From an uncultured Gammaproteobacteria bacterium (GTDB lineage Bacteria > Pseudomonadota > Gammaproteobacteria > Xanthomonadales > Xanthomonadaceae), in assembly GCA_946885735.1 (NCBI GenBank), contig CAMPGW010000029.1, forward strand, positions 1 to 29,573: a stretch of DNA of 29,573 bases, in the 5' to 3' direction. The translations under genes were made by a program, and so were the position numbers. This document shows, piece by piece, positions 18,787-26,769 of the stretch (positions are counted from its first letter, which is position 1; every line of letters begins with the position of its first letter). Under the pieces are notes generated by a model. The model searched no databases. It saw nothing but the letters and a program-made list of their open reading frames with translations, and was not told where the DNA came from.

Positions 18787-18808
18787 GCGCGTCTACCGGA
18801 GCGAAGCC

Positions 18809-18994
18809 ATGCTCGAACCCACCCGCGTGCGCTGCCCTTTCTGCGGCGAGCGCTTCGAGACCTTCGCCGACGCGTCCGCCGGCGATGCCGAGTACATCGA
18901 GGACTGCCCGGTGTGCTGCCGTCCGATCCACCTGCAGTTGCGGGTCGGCGCCGACGGCGGCGTGGACGGGCTCGACGCGGATCGCGACGAATAG
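18809..18994 (+). CDS. CPXCG-motif cysteine-rich small protein
   Basis: 61 aa. Two Cys pairs, CPFC (Cys9, Cys12) and CPVC (Cys33, Cys36), with an extra Cys37, fit a small zinc ribbon of the CPXCG family. Between them lies an acidic stretch (GDAEYIEDC). The C-terminus is acidic and probably disordered. The ATG at 18809 has GGAG upstream; it starts 22 bases after hemW and is probably its last operon partner. The family's function is unknown. A 6-pair GC hairpin (18996-19014) directly after the stop could end the transcript, though it lacks a T run. Confidence 0.9.
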   Translation: MLEPTRVRCPFCGERFETFADASAGDAEYIEDCPVCCRPIHLQLRVGADGGVDGLDADRDE

Positions 18995-19022
18995 TCGCGG
19001 GGATCGCGCCCGCGGCCGGGCC

Positions 19023-19031
19023 TGCGATACA
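19023..19031 (+). promoter_or_regulatory. Candidate extended -10 promoter of the cobalamin riboswitch / btuB message
   Basis: TGCGATACA is a TG-n extended -10, placed so that transcription would start just at the riboswitch 5' edge. No -35 is visible. The position relative to the aptamer is the main support. Confidence 0.4.
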
Positions 19032-19040
19032 CTGAACGCG

Positions 19041-19198
19041 TTCCAGGTGCTCGGGAAGCCGGTGTGAGTCCGGCGCTGCCCCCGCAACGGTAAGCCAGCG
19101 AACCTGCTTCGATACGCCACTGGGCCGCATGCCCGGGAAGGCGAAGCAGGCGGAATCCCGCAAGGGGTTCCACTGGCCAGCCCGGAGACCGGCCTGGC
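19041..19198 (+). ncRNA. Cobalamin (adenosylcobalamin-type) riboswitch
   Basis: The conserved core is unmistakable: GGTGCTCGGGAAGCCGGTG near 19046, GTGAGTCCGGCGCTGCC, CCCCGCAACGGTAAGC (about 19080-19095), CACTGG (19119-19124), GGGAAGGCGAAGCAGGCGG, and the B12 box AGCCCGGAGACCGGCC (19179-19194). It sits in the leader of a BtuB-like receptor gene. High cobalamin should repress the receptor. In Gram-negatives such switches mostly act by hiding the ribosome site. Confidence 0.96.
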
Positions 19199-19342
19199 GC
19201 ACGCGATCCGCCCCCGGGCGGCATCGCCCACGGCACGTTGCGGAGGGCAGCGCGGCATGGCTGCGCCCCGCCCTGCGTGCGTGCGTCGCCGTTCCGCCTT
19301 TCGCCGCGTGCTCCTTCCGCGGGTGAGCGAAGAGGAACTTTT
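19199..19342 (+). promoter_or_regulatory. btuB leader: expression platform with possible ribosome-site hairpin
   Basis: 144 bases between aptamer and ATG, with no gene. Near the end GTTCC (19291-19295) can pair with GGAAC (19334-19338) and TTCGC (19300-19304) with GCGAA (19327-19331), covering AGAGGAAC, the ribosome site. A further stem (AGGGC / GCCCT with CAGC / GCTG inside, about 19244-19274) lies upstream. No T run follows any stem, which favours translational over transcriptional control. Pairings were read by eye. Confidence 0.45.
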
Positions 19343-21202
19343 ATGACCAGCAACACGCAACGCCTGGCCCTTGCGGCCGCCGTATCCCTTTCCATCCTGC
19401 CGGCCGCCCACGCCGCCGGGCCCGATCCGCTCGGGCCCGTGCAGGTCACCGCCACCCGCGTCGAAACGCCAGCCCGGGATGCCCTGGCCTCGGTGACCGT
19501 GCTCACCCGCGAGGACATCGCGCGGTCGCAGGCGCCCGACCTCGTTTCCCTGCTCGCCCGCCAGGCCGGCGTGGACGTCGCCCGCAGCGGCGGGCCGGGC
19601 CAGTCGAGCACGCTGTTCCTGCGCGGCGGCAACTCCAACCATGCATTGGTGCTGGTGGACGGCATCCGCGCCAACGCCGCCACCCAGGGCGTGCTGGACT
19701 TGGCGCACCTGCCGCTCTCGTTGGTGGAACGCATCGAAATCGTGCGCGGGCCGCGGGCTGCGCTCTGGGGCTCGGATGCGATCGGCGGCGTGGTGCAGGT
19801 GTTCACGCGCGATCCCGCGCTGGCCTTCGCCGATGTTCGCGCCGGCAGCTTCGGCCGCCGCGGCGCGGATGCGGGGCTGGGCCTGGTGCGCGGCGATTCG
19901 CGCGTCGGCATCGCACTGGGCCGCGAGCGGCTCGAAGGCTTTTCCGCCACCTCTCCCGCCGCCGGCCCCTACAGTTTCGATCCGGATCCGGATGGCTACT
20001 CGAACCGCCACGGCTCGGCGCGCCTGCGCACGATGCTCGGCTCGCAGGTGCTGTCGGCCAGCGCGCTGGTCACCGACGCCGACGTGGACTTCGACGCCGG
20101 CATCGCGCCCGGCCTCGGTCGCACCGCGGCGACCAACCGCGTGCTGGGCGCGCGCCTGGCCGGACCGCTTGGCCAGGCGTGGTCGCACGCGCTGGTGCTC
20201 GGCAACAGCAGCGAGGACCTCGACACGCCTGCGTATTACTCGCGCTTCGGCAGTCGCCGGGATTCGCTCGACTGGATCGCCTCGCGCTCGGCCGGCGAAG
20301 CGAACCTGCTCACCGTGGGCCTGAACTGGAGCCGCGAGACCGGCTACTCCGACGAGGGCTTCCAGGGCTACGAATCCGCGCGCCGCAACGCGGCGGTCTT
20401 CGTCCGCGGCCGTCGCGACCACGGCGAGCACACCTTCGAGGCGGCGCTGCGTCGCGACGACAACAACCAGTTCGGCGATGCCACCACGGCCAACCTGGCC
20501 TGGGGCTGGCGCGCCAGCGACGCGCTGCGCATGCGCGCCGGTTGGGGCCAGGGCTTCCGTGCGCCGAACTTCAACGAGTTGTATTACCCGGGTTTCGCGC
20601 TCGGCGACGGCGGCATCCTGTTCGCCGGCAATCCCGCGCTGCGGCCGGAGCGTTCGCACACCGGCGAGCTCGGCCTCGACTGGGATCCGTCGCCGGATCG
20701 GCACCTGGGTTTGTCCGCCTACCGCACGCGGGTCGGCAACCTGATCGCCTTCGAGGGCCTTGGGCCCACCGGCGATCCGGATTTCCATGCCGTCAACACG
20801 CGCCGCGCGGCAGTGGATGGATTCGAGCTCGAAGCGCGCTCGACCCACGGCGCCTGGCAAGTGTCGGGCAATGCCACCTGGCAGCACGCACGCGACCTCG
20901 ACAGCGGCGAGGACCTGCTGCGCCGGGCCCGCCGCAAGGCCAACCTGGGCCTCACCCGCGGTTTCGGCGCGGGCGCGGAATGGGGCGTGGACGTCAGCGC
21001 CGTCGCGCGCCGCGCGGAGTTCGGTGGCCAGTGGCTGGCCGGCTACGCGCGCGTGGACCTACGTTTCGCCGCGCCGCTCGCGTCGGGCTGGTGGTTCGAT
21101 GCACGACTCGAGAACCTGGGCGATCGCGACTACGAACTGGTGCGCGGCTATCGCACGCCCGGGCGCAGTGGCGTAGTCGGTTTGCGCTGGCAGGGCCGGT
21201 AG
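19343..21202 (+). CDS. btuB: TonB-dependent vitamin B12 receptor, BtuB-like
   Basis: 619 aa outer-membrane receptor. Signal peptide to about residue 24 (AHA cleavage site), TonB box VQVTATR (33-39), plug domain with SVTVLTREDIARSQ and the conserved LFLRGGNSNHALVLVDGIR and IEIVRGPRAALWGSDAIGGVV, then a barrel to the C-terminus. Size and TonB box resemble E. coli BtuB (LVVTANR). The cobalamin riboswitch directly upstream gives the substrate, so cobalamin uptake is well supported. The ATG at 19343 follows AGAGGAAC. The last residues are GLRWQGR rather than the usual terminal aromatic; minor. No BtuC/D/F genes are adjacent. Confidence 0.93.
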   Translation: MTSNTQRLALAAAVSLSILPAAHAAGPDPLGPVQVTATRVETPARDALASVTVLTREDIARSQAPDLVSLLARQAGVDVARSGGPGQSSTLFLRGGNSNHALVLVDGIRANAATQGVLDLAHLPLSLVERIEIVRGPRAALWGSDAIGGVVQVFTRDPALAFADVRAGSFGRRGADAGLGLVRGDSRVGIALGRERLEGFSATSPAAGPYSFDPDPDGYSNRHGSARLRTMLGSQVLSASALVTDADVDFDAGIAPGLGRTAATNRVLGARLAGPLGQAWSHALVLGNSSEDLDTPAYYSRFGSRRDSLDWIASRSAGEANLLTVGLNWSRETGYSDEGFQGYESARRNAAVFVRGRRDHGEHTFEAALRRDDNNQFGDATTANLAWGWRASDALRMRAGWGQGFRAPNFNELYYPGFALGDGGILFAGNPALRPERSHTGELGLDWDPSPDRHLGLSAYRTRVGNLIAFEGLGPTGDPDFHAVNTRRAAVDGFELEARSTHGAWQVSGNATWQHARDLDSGEDLLRRARRKANLGLTRGFGAGAEWGVDVSAVARRAEFGGQWLAGYARVDLRFAAPLASGWWFDARLENLGDRDYELVRGYRTPGRSGVVGLRWQGR

Positions 21203-21273
21203 GTTTCAACCAATCGATCGCCGTTCAGCTTTCGCATTGCGCGCAACGCTATGCGCGCGGGCCCGGCTGCGCC

Positions 21274-21279
21274 TAGAAT
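21274..21279 (+). promoter_or_regulatory. Candidate -10 of the DUF1631-PilZ unit
   Basis: TAGAAT (five of six) lies 35 bases before the DUF1631 ATG in the 111-base gap after btuB, suggesting the pair has its own promoter outside riboswitch control. No matching -35. Confidence 0.4.
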
Positions 21280-21313
21280 CGAGGCGTGACACCACGACTC
21301 GGGAGGGAGTCGA

Positions 21314-23671
21314 ATGTCGCAGCCCGCTTCGCACATGCCATTGCCGACGATCTCCCTGCAGCCCTTGCCACGGCGCGTGCGCGAGTTGCTCGCGTCCGTG
21401 CTGCGCACGGTGACGGGCGAACTCGAACGCGCCGTCGCCATGTCGGTGCGCGAGTTCGAGCAGCAGCTCTTCCGCCACTCCGAGGCGAGCCCCGAACGCA
21501 ATGGCGCCGGGCACTGGGACCGGGTGCAGGCGCGCGTCGGCCAGGCGCGCTCGGACGTTACCGTGCAGTTCATGAATGCCCTGGAGGCTGAACTGGCCTG
21601 CCTGCAGGATCCGCAGATCCGTCGCGGGCACCTGCAGGCGCGGCATCGCGCCAGCGACGAGATGGCGCTGGTCAACGACCTGGAGATCGAGGAGACCAGC
21701 GCGCTGACCGATTCGGCCAATCGCGCCGAGTTGCAGAACAGCCTGCCCCTGTTCCTGCTCGGGCAGCGCTTCGGCGTGCTGGCCGGGCGTCCCGCCTTCG
21801 ACGTGGAGATGCTCCCGGTCGGACCGCAGGCGCTGTGCCGTTCGATCCGATATGCGATCCAGCCGCTCGACCTCGACGTCGAGTCGCGCCTGCTGCTGTT
21901 CCGCGCCTTCGACCGCAACGTGATGGCGCTCTACGGCCGCCTGGTGGAAGCCGTCAACGCCGAGCTCGCCCACGGCGGCGTACTGCCGACCCTGCAGTAC
22001 GTGCCCGTGCGTGCGCGGCGCGTCGAGCAGAACACCGGCATGTCGCTGGCGCCGGAGGTCATCGACCACGGGCTGAGCCTGGCCGGGCTCGCCGGGGAGC
22101 GCACCGCCCGCACCAGCTTGCATGATCGGCGCGGCGACGCCGCCACGGCCCTGCCGCCGGACCTCGCCCAGCGCGCCGCCGAGTTGCTGGTCGCGTTGGC
22201 GTCCGGTTCCCACGACATTCCCGACGACCAGGCCTACGGCCTGCTGCGGCAGCTGATGGCCGGGCGCCGGCAGCTGCTGGGCAAGCTCAACCCCGACCGC
22301 GGCCGCGACAGCCGCGAGGCGCCCTACGTGGTGCCGCAGGCGCAGTTGCAGGAAGCCCTGCGCGGCATGCAGCTGCGGCCGTCGCCGGTGGTCATGGCCC
22401 AGGGCCGCGCGCAGCCGCGCAACATCGCCCACCTCAAGCAGGACATGCTGGCGCTGCTGCGCCGCGTGGTGCCCAACCAGGAAGCGCCGGCGCTGTCGGA
22501 GCAGGACAACGATGCGATCGACCTGGTCGCCATGCTCTACGACAACCTGATGCGCGAACTGCCGGCCAACGGTGGCGCCGCCCAGTTGCTGGCCAAGCTG
22601 CAGGTGCCGCTGATGCGGGTGGCGCTGCAGGACAGCGCCTTCTTCACCCGCCATGAACACCCGGCGCGCAAGATGCTCGACACCATCGCCGAGACCGGCA
22701 ACCGCTGGCTGGGCGAGGACGACTCCGACGGCCTGGCCCAGCAGATGCACGCCATGGTCGACCGCGCGGTGCGCGACTACAAGGGCGACCCGCAGGTATT
22801 CCAGCAGGTGCTCAAGGAACTGATGGACCACCTGCAGGCGCTCGGCCGCAAGGCCGAAGTCGCCGAACGCCGCCACGTCGAGGCCGCCCGCGGCAAGGAG
22901 AAACTGGCGCTCGCGCGCGAGCACGCGGCGCGCGCCGTCGAGGCGGTGGTCAAGGGCCATCGCCTGCCGCGCTTCACCCGCACCATGCTCAGCCAGGCCT
23001 GGACCGACGTGATGGCGCTGACCGCGCTACGCCAGGGCGAGGACTCGCTGGCCTGGAAACGCCAGTTGCAGGTCGCCGAGCGTCTGGTCGAGATCGCCCG
23101 CCAGCCTGGCGGCGACCATCCCGACAGCCTCGACCCCGAGCGCAACCTGCAGCGCGAAATCGAGCAGGGCTTGTCGAAGGTCGGCTACCAGAGCGATGAC
23201 GTCGGCGCCATCGCGCATCGCCTGGTGCACCCGAACGAGAGCGGCAAGGACGAGGCCAGCAGCCGCACCGAGCTGACCATGCGCCTGAAGGCGCAGGCGC
23301 GACTGGGCGAGGAACCGCCGGGCGCGCGCCGCCGCAGCACGCCGCTGAACGCGGTCGAACTTGCGGCCCTGGAGCGCCTGCGCGAGCTGCCCGTCGGCAC
23401 CTGGTTCGAGTTCGTCGTCAATCCGCAGGGGGACCGGGTGCGGCGCCGCCTGGCCTGGTTCAGCCCGTCCACCGGCGACGTGCTGTTCGTCAACAGCCGC
23501 GGCCAGAAGAACGTGGACTACACGCTCGACAGCCTCGCCCGCCTGCTGGCCAAGGGCCAGGTCGGCATCGTCGAGGAAGAAAAGGCCACGGCCATGGACC
23601 GCGCCTGGGAGAACACGCTCAACGCGCTGCGCAGCTTCGCGGTGCCGGCCGCGGCGGAGGAATCGCGATGA
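21314..23671 (+). CDS. DUF1631 family protein
   Basis: 785 aa cytoplasmic protein of the DUF1631 family; some xanthomonad entries carry a wrong 'thymidine phosphorylase' name. The ATG at 21314 follows GGGAGGGAG. Most of it is helical and charged with no enzyme motif I recognise; recognisable family blocks are near residues 100-130 (MALVNDLEIEETSAL lies here) and the middle (EHPARKMLDTIAETGNRWLG). The last ~105 residues (from about 679) differ: a beta-rich module with LPVGTWFEFV, RRRLAWFSPSTGDVLFVNSR and a closing amphipathic helix, resembling the small barrel-like modules seen beside PilZ-type regulators. The stop overlaps the PilZ gene by four bases (ATGA). A role in cyclic-di-GMP signalling is inferred from that coupling only. 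Confidence 0.9.
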   Translation: MSQPASHMPLPTISLQPLPRRVRELLASVLRTVTGELERAVAMSVREFEQQLFRHSEASPERNGAGHWDRVQARVGQARSDVTVQFMNALEAELACLQDPQIRRGHLQARHRASDEMALVNDLEIEETSALTDSANRAELQNSLPLFLLGQRFGVLAGRPAFDVEMLPVGPQALCRSIRYAIQPLDLDVESRLLLFRAFDRNVMALYGRLVEAVNAELAHGGVLPTLQYVPVRARRVEQNTGMSLAPEVIDHGLSLAGLAGERTARTSLHDRRGDAATALPPDLAQRAAELLVALASGSHDIPDDQAYGLLRQLMAGRRQLLGKLNPDRGRDSREAPYVVPQAQLQEALRGMQLRPSPVVMAQGRAQPRNIAHLKQDMLALLRRVVPNQEAPALSEQDNDAIDLVAMLYDNLMRELPANGGAAQLLAKLQVPLMRVALQDSAFFTRHEHPARKMLDTIAETGNRWLGEDDSDGLAQQMHAMVDRAVRDYKGDPQVFQQVLKELMDHLQALGRKAEVAERRHVEAARGKEKLALAREHAARAVEAVVKGHRLPRFTRTMLSQAWTDVMALTALRQGEDSLAWKRQLQVAERLVEIARQPGGDHPDSLDPERNLQREIEQGLSKVGYQSDDVGAIAHRLVHPNESGKDEASSRTELTMRLKAQARLGEEPPGARRRSTPLNAVELAALERLRELPVGTWFEFVVNPQGDRVRRRLAWFSPSTGDVLFVNSRGQKNVDYTLDSLARLLAKGQVGIVEEEKATAMDRAWENTLNALRSFAVPAAAEESR

Positions 23672-24021
23672 CCAGCGAGTTCCGCCGCGCCAAGCGCCGC
23701 AAGGTGGACGAGCGCATCGAGGTCACCGACGCGATGACCGAGCGCGTGGTCGGGCACATCAGCGACCTGTCCGAGACCGGGCTGCTGCTGATCGCCAGCC
23801 AGGCCATGGTCAGCGACGCGCTCTACCAACTGCGTTTCCGGCTGGTGGACGGCAACCGCCACGAGCGCATGGTCGAGGTCGGCGCGCACGAGCTGTGGTC
23901 GGACCTGGCCGCCGCGCCGGGACAGGTCTGGACCGGCTTCCGCTTCATCGACCTGGCGCCGACGGACCTGATGTTCATCCGCCAATGGGTCGCCGCACCG
24001 GGCAGCGAACTCGTCCCCTGA
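23668..24021 (+). CDS. PilZ domain protein
   Basis: 117 aa single PilZ domain. The basic N-terminus RRAKRRK (6-12) supplies the Arg cluster of the cyclic-di-GMP site (R-x3-R at 6 and 10), and DLSETG (33-38) is the D-x-S-x-x-G motif, so ligand binding is likely. The rest fits the barrel (GLLLIASQAMV, WTGFRFIDLAPTD). No extra domain: it must act through a partner, and the translationally coupled DUF1631 protein is the obvious candidate. It is not PilZ itself, which lies elsewhere in xanthomonads. Its stop is inside a tandem hairpin shared with the convergent GGDEF-EAL gene. Confidence 0.93.
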   Translation: MTSEFRRAKRRKVDERIEVTDAMTERVVGHISDLSETGLLLIASQAMVSDALYQLRFRLVDGNRHERMVEVGAHELWSDLAAAPGQVWTGFRFIDLAPTDLMFIRQWVAAPGSELVP

Positions 24022-24050
24022 GCCCGTCGCTCAGCTGAGCCGTCGCTCAG
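24018..24050. terminator. Tandem hairpin across two convergent stop codons
   Basis: Two copies of one short inverted repeat lie end to end: CTGAGC-CCGTC-GCTCAG (24018-24034) and CTGAGC-CGTC-GCTCAG (24035-24050). The first contains the PilZ TGA, the second the complement of the TGA of the GGDEF-EAL gene. The gap between the genes is only 25 bases, so this is the sole candidate two-way terminator. No T run on either side. Confidence 0.6.
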
Positions 24051-26701
24051 CGCATGAACCCGGTCGGTTCGGGCCGGTGCACGTGGAAGCCCTGGGCGTA
24101 GTCCACCCCTGCCGCCCGCAGCGTCGCGACGGTGTTCTCGTCGCCGACCCATTCCGCAACGACCTTCAACCCGAGCTGGTGGCCGATGTCGGTCACCGCG
24201 CGCACGATCGACGCGCTGATCGGGTCGGTCTCCAGGTTGCGGATGAAGCTGCCGTCGATCTTCACGTAGTCCACCGGCAGGTTCTTCAGGTAGCCGAAGG
24301 ACGCCATGCCGGCGCCAAAGTCGTCGAGCGAGAACCGGCAGCCGGCCTTGCGCAGCTCGCCCATCAGCCCGATCACCCGGATCATGCTGGCCACGGCCGC
24401 GGTTTCGGTGATCTCGAAGCAAACCCGGTGCGCCGGCACGGCGTAGCGGCGCAGGCGCTCGAGCACGAAGCCCGCGAAACCGTCGTCCTCGACCGTCTGC
24501 GCCGACAGGTTGATCGCGCACAGGTCGATCGGGCGCCCCTGCGCATGCAGGCGCGAGAAATTCGCCAGCGCCGTGTCCACGACCCAGCGGTCGAGCTGCA
24601 GCATCAGCCCGAAGCGCTCGGCGGCCGGGATGAAGGCGCCCGGCGGCACCATCACGCCGTCCTCGTCGCGCAGGCGCAGCAGCAGCTCCACGTGCACCGC
24701 GTCGTCGCCGTCGTCGCGGGCCTGCAGGGCCTGCAGCGACTGGTAATGCAGTACGAAGCGCCCGTCGATCAGGGCCTGGCGCAGGCGGCTGGCCCATTCC
24801 ATCTCGCTGCGCCGCTGCAGGGTGTCCACGTCCTGCTCGGAATACAGGTGCACGCGGTTGCGGCCGCGTTCCTTGGCCATGTAGCAGGCGGTGTCGGCCA
24901 GCGACAGCACTTCGCGTTGCGACAGGCCGGGTCGGTCGAGCAGGATCAGGCCGACGCTCACGCTCACCGCGTAGATGCGCTGCTCGGAACTGAAGACGAA
25001 GCCGTCGATCTCCAGGCGCATGCGTTCGGCGAAGGCCAGCGCCTGTTCGCGGGTGGCGGGCTCGAGCAGGATGCCGAACTCGTCGCCGCCCAGCCGCGCC
25101 AGCGTTTCACCCTCGACCAGGTGGCTGCCCAGCAGCCCGGCCAGCTGCGAAAGCAGCTGGTCGCCGACGTTGTGGCCCGAGGTGTCGTTGATGATCTTGA
25201 ACTGGTCCAGGTCGAAGTACAGCAGCGCGCAGGGAGGGCCGCCGGCGTCCACCGAAGCGATGGCCGCATCCAGCCGACGGCCGAACTCGCGGCGGTTGTA
25301 CAGGCCGGTGAGCGGGTCGTGGGCCGCCTGGTAGGCCAGCATCTCGTTGAGGTCGCGCAACTCGGTGATGTCGTTGGCCACCGCGAGCAGGTGCGGGCTG
25401 CCGTCGAGTTCGATCGGCGAGACCGACAGCGTCGCCCAGAAGGGGGCGTAACCCTCCCCCGCGCAACGCAAGGACAGGTTGCGCACCGGATGCGCGGCCT
25501 CCGCGCCCTCCAGCCCGAGCCGACCCGACGGGTCGTCGAAGATGCTGTCCAGGTGCAGCTCGCTCGCTGCCGGATCCGGCAGCGCCAGACGCTCGCGCGC
25601 GCTGCGGTTGGCGTAGACCAGCCGCCCGTCGGGGCGCGCCAGCAGCACCAGCGCCGGCAGCAGCTCGTTGAGCGCCCGGAAGCGTGCTTCGCTCTCGTGG
25701 TATTGCGCCGACATCCGGCGCGCCATCACCAGCGCCCGTGAGCGGGTGCTGGCGATGCTCCAGGCCAGCGAGGCCAGCAGCAGGCTGGCGAGCACACCGC
25801 CGGCCAGGGTGAGCAGCGGCAGCCACACCGCGGCCTGGTCCCCCGGCCGGCCGTTCAGTTCGATACGCCAGATGCGCCCGCCGTAGGCGACGTCGCGGGC
25901 GAAACGGTAGTCGACCCCGGTCGGCGCGCCGAGCGCCACCGGCGTCGACCGCGCCGAGTGGAACAGCGGCCAGCGCTGGCCGTCGGTCACGTCCGCGACC
26001 CGCACGTCCATGGTTTCGCGCGCCTCGTCCGGCAGCGCATGCGCGATCAGGTCGCTCACCCGGAACGAAACCGCGATCGACCCCGTGAAGCGGGCGCGGC
26101 GCTCGGCTGCCGTCGGCGGCGGCCCGGGCGAGAACGCAGGCAGCCGCAGGGTCACGCCGTCGCTCGGGCCAGGCTGGCCGAGTCGCTGGACCAGGGTGAA
26201 GGCAGCGGAAAGGATCGGCTCGTCCTCGTCGCGCGAGCGCAGGATGCCGCGCAGGTTGGCCGGCTGGCTGCCGACATCGAAGCCCTGCAGGCGCTCGTTG
26301 CCCGCCAGCGGCGCGATCAGCGTGGTGATGAAGCGGTCGCGGTCGCCGGCGGGCTCGGGCAGGCGCTGCGAGTAGGCGACCGCCTGCAGGCTGGGGAAGA
26401 GTTCGCGCGGGCGCAGGTTCGAGTACACCGCGGCGAACTCGTCCGGGGTCACCTCGTCGGAGGCCAGGAACAGCGCCTGCACCGTGCGCACCAGCAGGCC
26501 GCAGTTCTGCAGTTGCGCCTGCACTGCGGCGAAGCTGCGTTCGGCGCGCAGCGCAAGCTGGTCGCGCTCGGAACGCGCGAGCGCGGACTGGTGCAGCGCC
26601 GCCGCCGCCACCGACAGCGCCAGCCCCAGCACCAGTGCGGACAGGCTCCACAGCCAGGCCGGCCGCCCGAGGAATCCGCCGTCGTCCCGCTGGTCCCGCA
26701 T
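24047..26701 (-). CDS. Membrane CHASE-PAS-GGDEF-EAL cyclic-di-GMP protein
   Basis: 884 aa. Membrane segment (about 16-37), periplasmic CHASE-type sensor (about 80-250, FPSLQAVAYSQRLPEP), second membrane segment (about 292-314), PAS domain (about 340-450), GGDEF domain with intact GGDEF (538-542) and EAL domain (about 640-884). The EAL signature reads ELL (672-674). The other catalytic positions are present: Glu672, Asn731, Glu763, Asp793-Asp794, Lys814, Glu850 and Gln870. There is no RxxD inhibitory site before GGDEF. So both diguanylate cyclase and phosphodiesterase activity are possible; which one dominates cannot be read. The ATG at 26701 has GGGAG upstream. Divergent from pepQ, convergent with the PilZ gene. 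Confidence 0.95.
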   Translation of the reverse strand: MRDQRDDGGFLGRPAWLWSLSALVLGLALSVAAAALHQSALARSERDQLALRAERSFAAVQAQLQNCGLLVRTVQALFLASDEVTPDEFAAVYSNLRPRELFPSLQAVAYSQRLPEPAGDRDRFITTLIAPLAGNERLQGFDVGSQPANLRGILRSRDEDEPILSAAFTLVQRLGQPGPSDGVTLRLPAFSPGPPPTAAERRARFTGSIAVSFRVSDLIAHALPDEARETMDVRVADVTDGQRWPLFHSARSTPVALGAPTGVDYRFARDVAYGGRIWRIELNGRPGDQAAVWLPLLTLAGGVLASLLLASLAWSIASTRSRALVMARRMSAQYHESEARFRALNELLPALVLLARPDGRLVYANRSARERLALPDPAASELHLDSIFDDPSGRLGLEGAEAAHPVRNLSLRCAGEGYAPFWATLSVSPIELDGSPHLLAVANDITELRDLNEMLAYQAAHDPLTGLYNRREFGRRLDAAIASVDAGGPPCALLYFDLDQFKIINDTSGHNVGDQLLSQLAGLLGSHLVEGETLARLGGDEFGILLEPATREQALAFAERMRLEIDGFVFSSEQRIYAVSVSVGLILLDRPGLSQREVLSLADTACYMAKERGRNRVHLYSEQDVDTLQRRSEMEWASRLRQALIDGRFVLHYQSLQALQARDDGDDAVHVELLLRLRDEDGVMVPPGAFIPAAERFGLMLQLDRWVVDTALANFSRLHAQGRPIDLCAINLSAQTVEDDGFAGFVLERLRRYAVPAHRVCFEITETAAVASMIRVIGLMGELRKAGCRFSLDDFGAGMASFGYLKNLPVDYVKIDGSFIRNLETDPISASIVRAVTDIGHQLGLKVVAEWVGDENTVATLRAAGVDYAQGFHVHRPEPTGFMR

Positions 26702-26769
26702 GCCCGCTCCCGGCCCGGGCCGCGCAATCGGGCAGAATGGCTACCTGCCATCCCCCGCGAATCGCCGCC

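Noticed and set aside
18752..20887. 711-codon minus-strand frame opposite the riboswitch and btuB
   Set aside because: It runs through a conserved riboswitch and an intact TonB receptor gene, and its residue composition is atypical.
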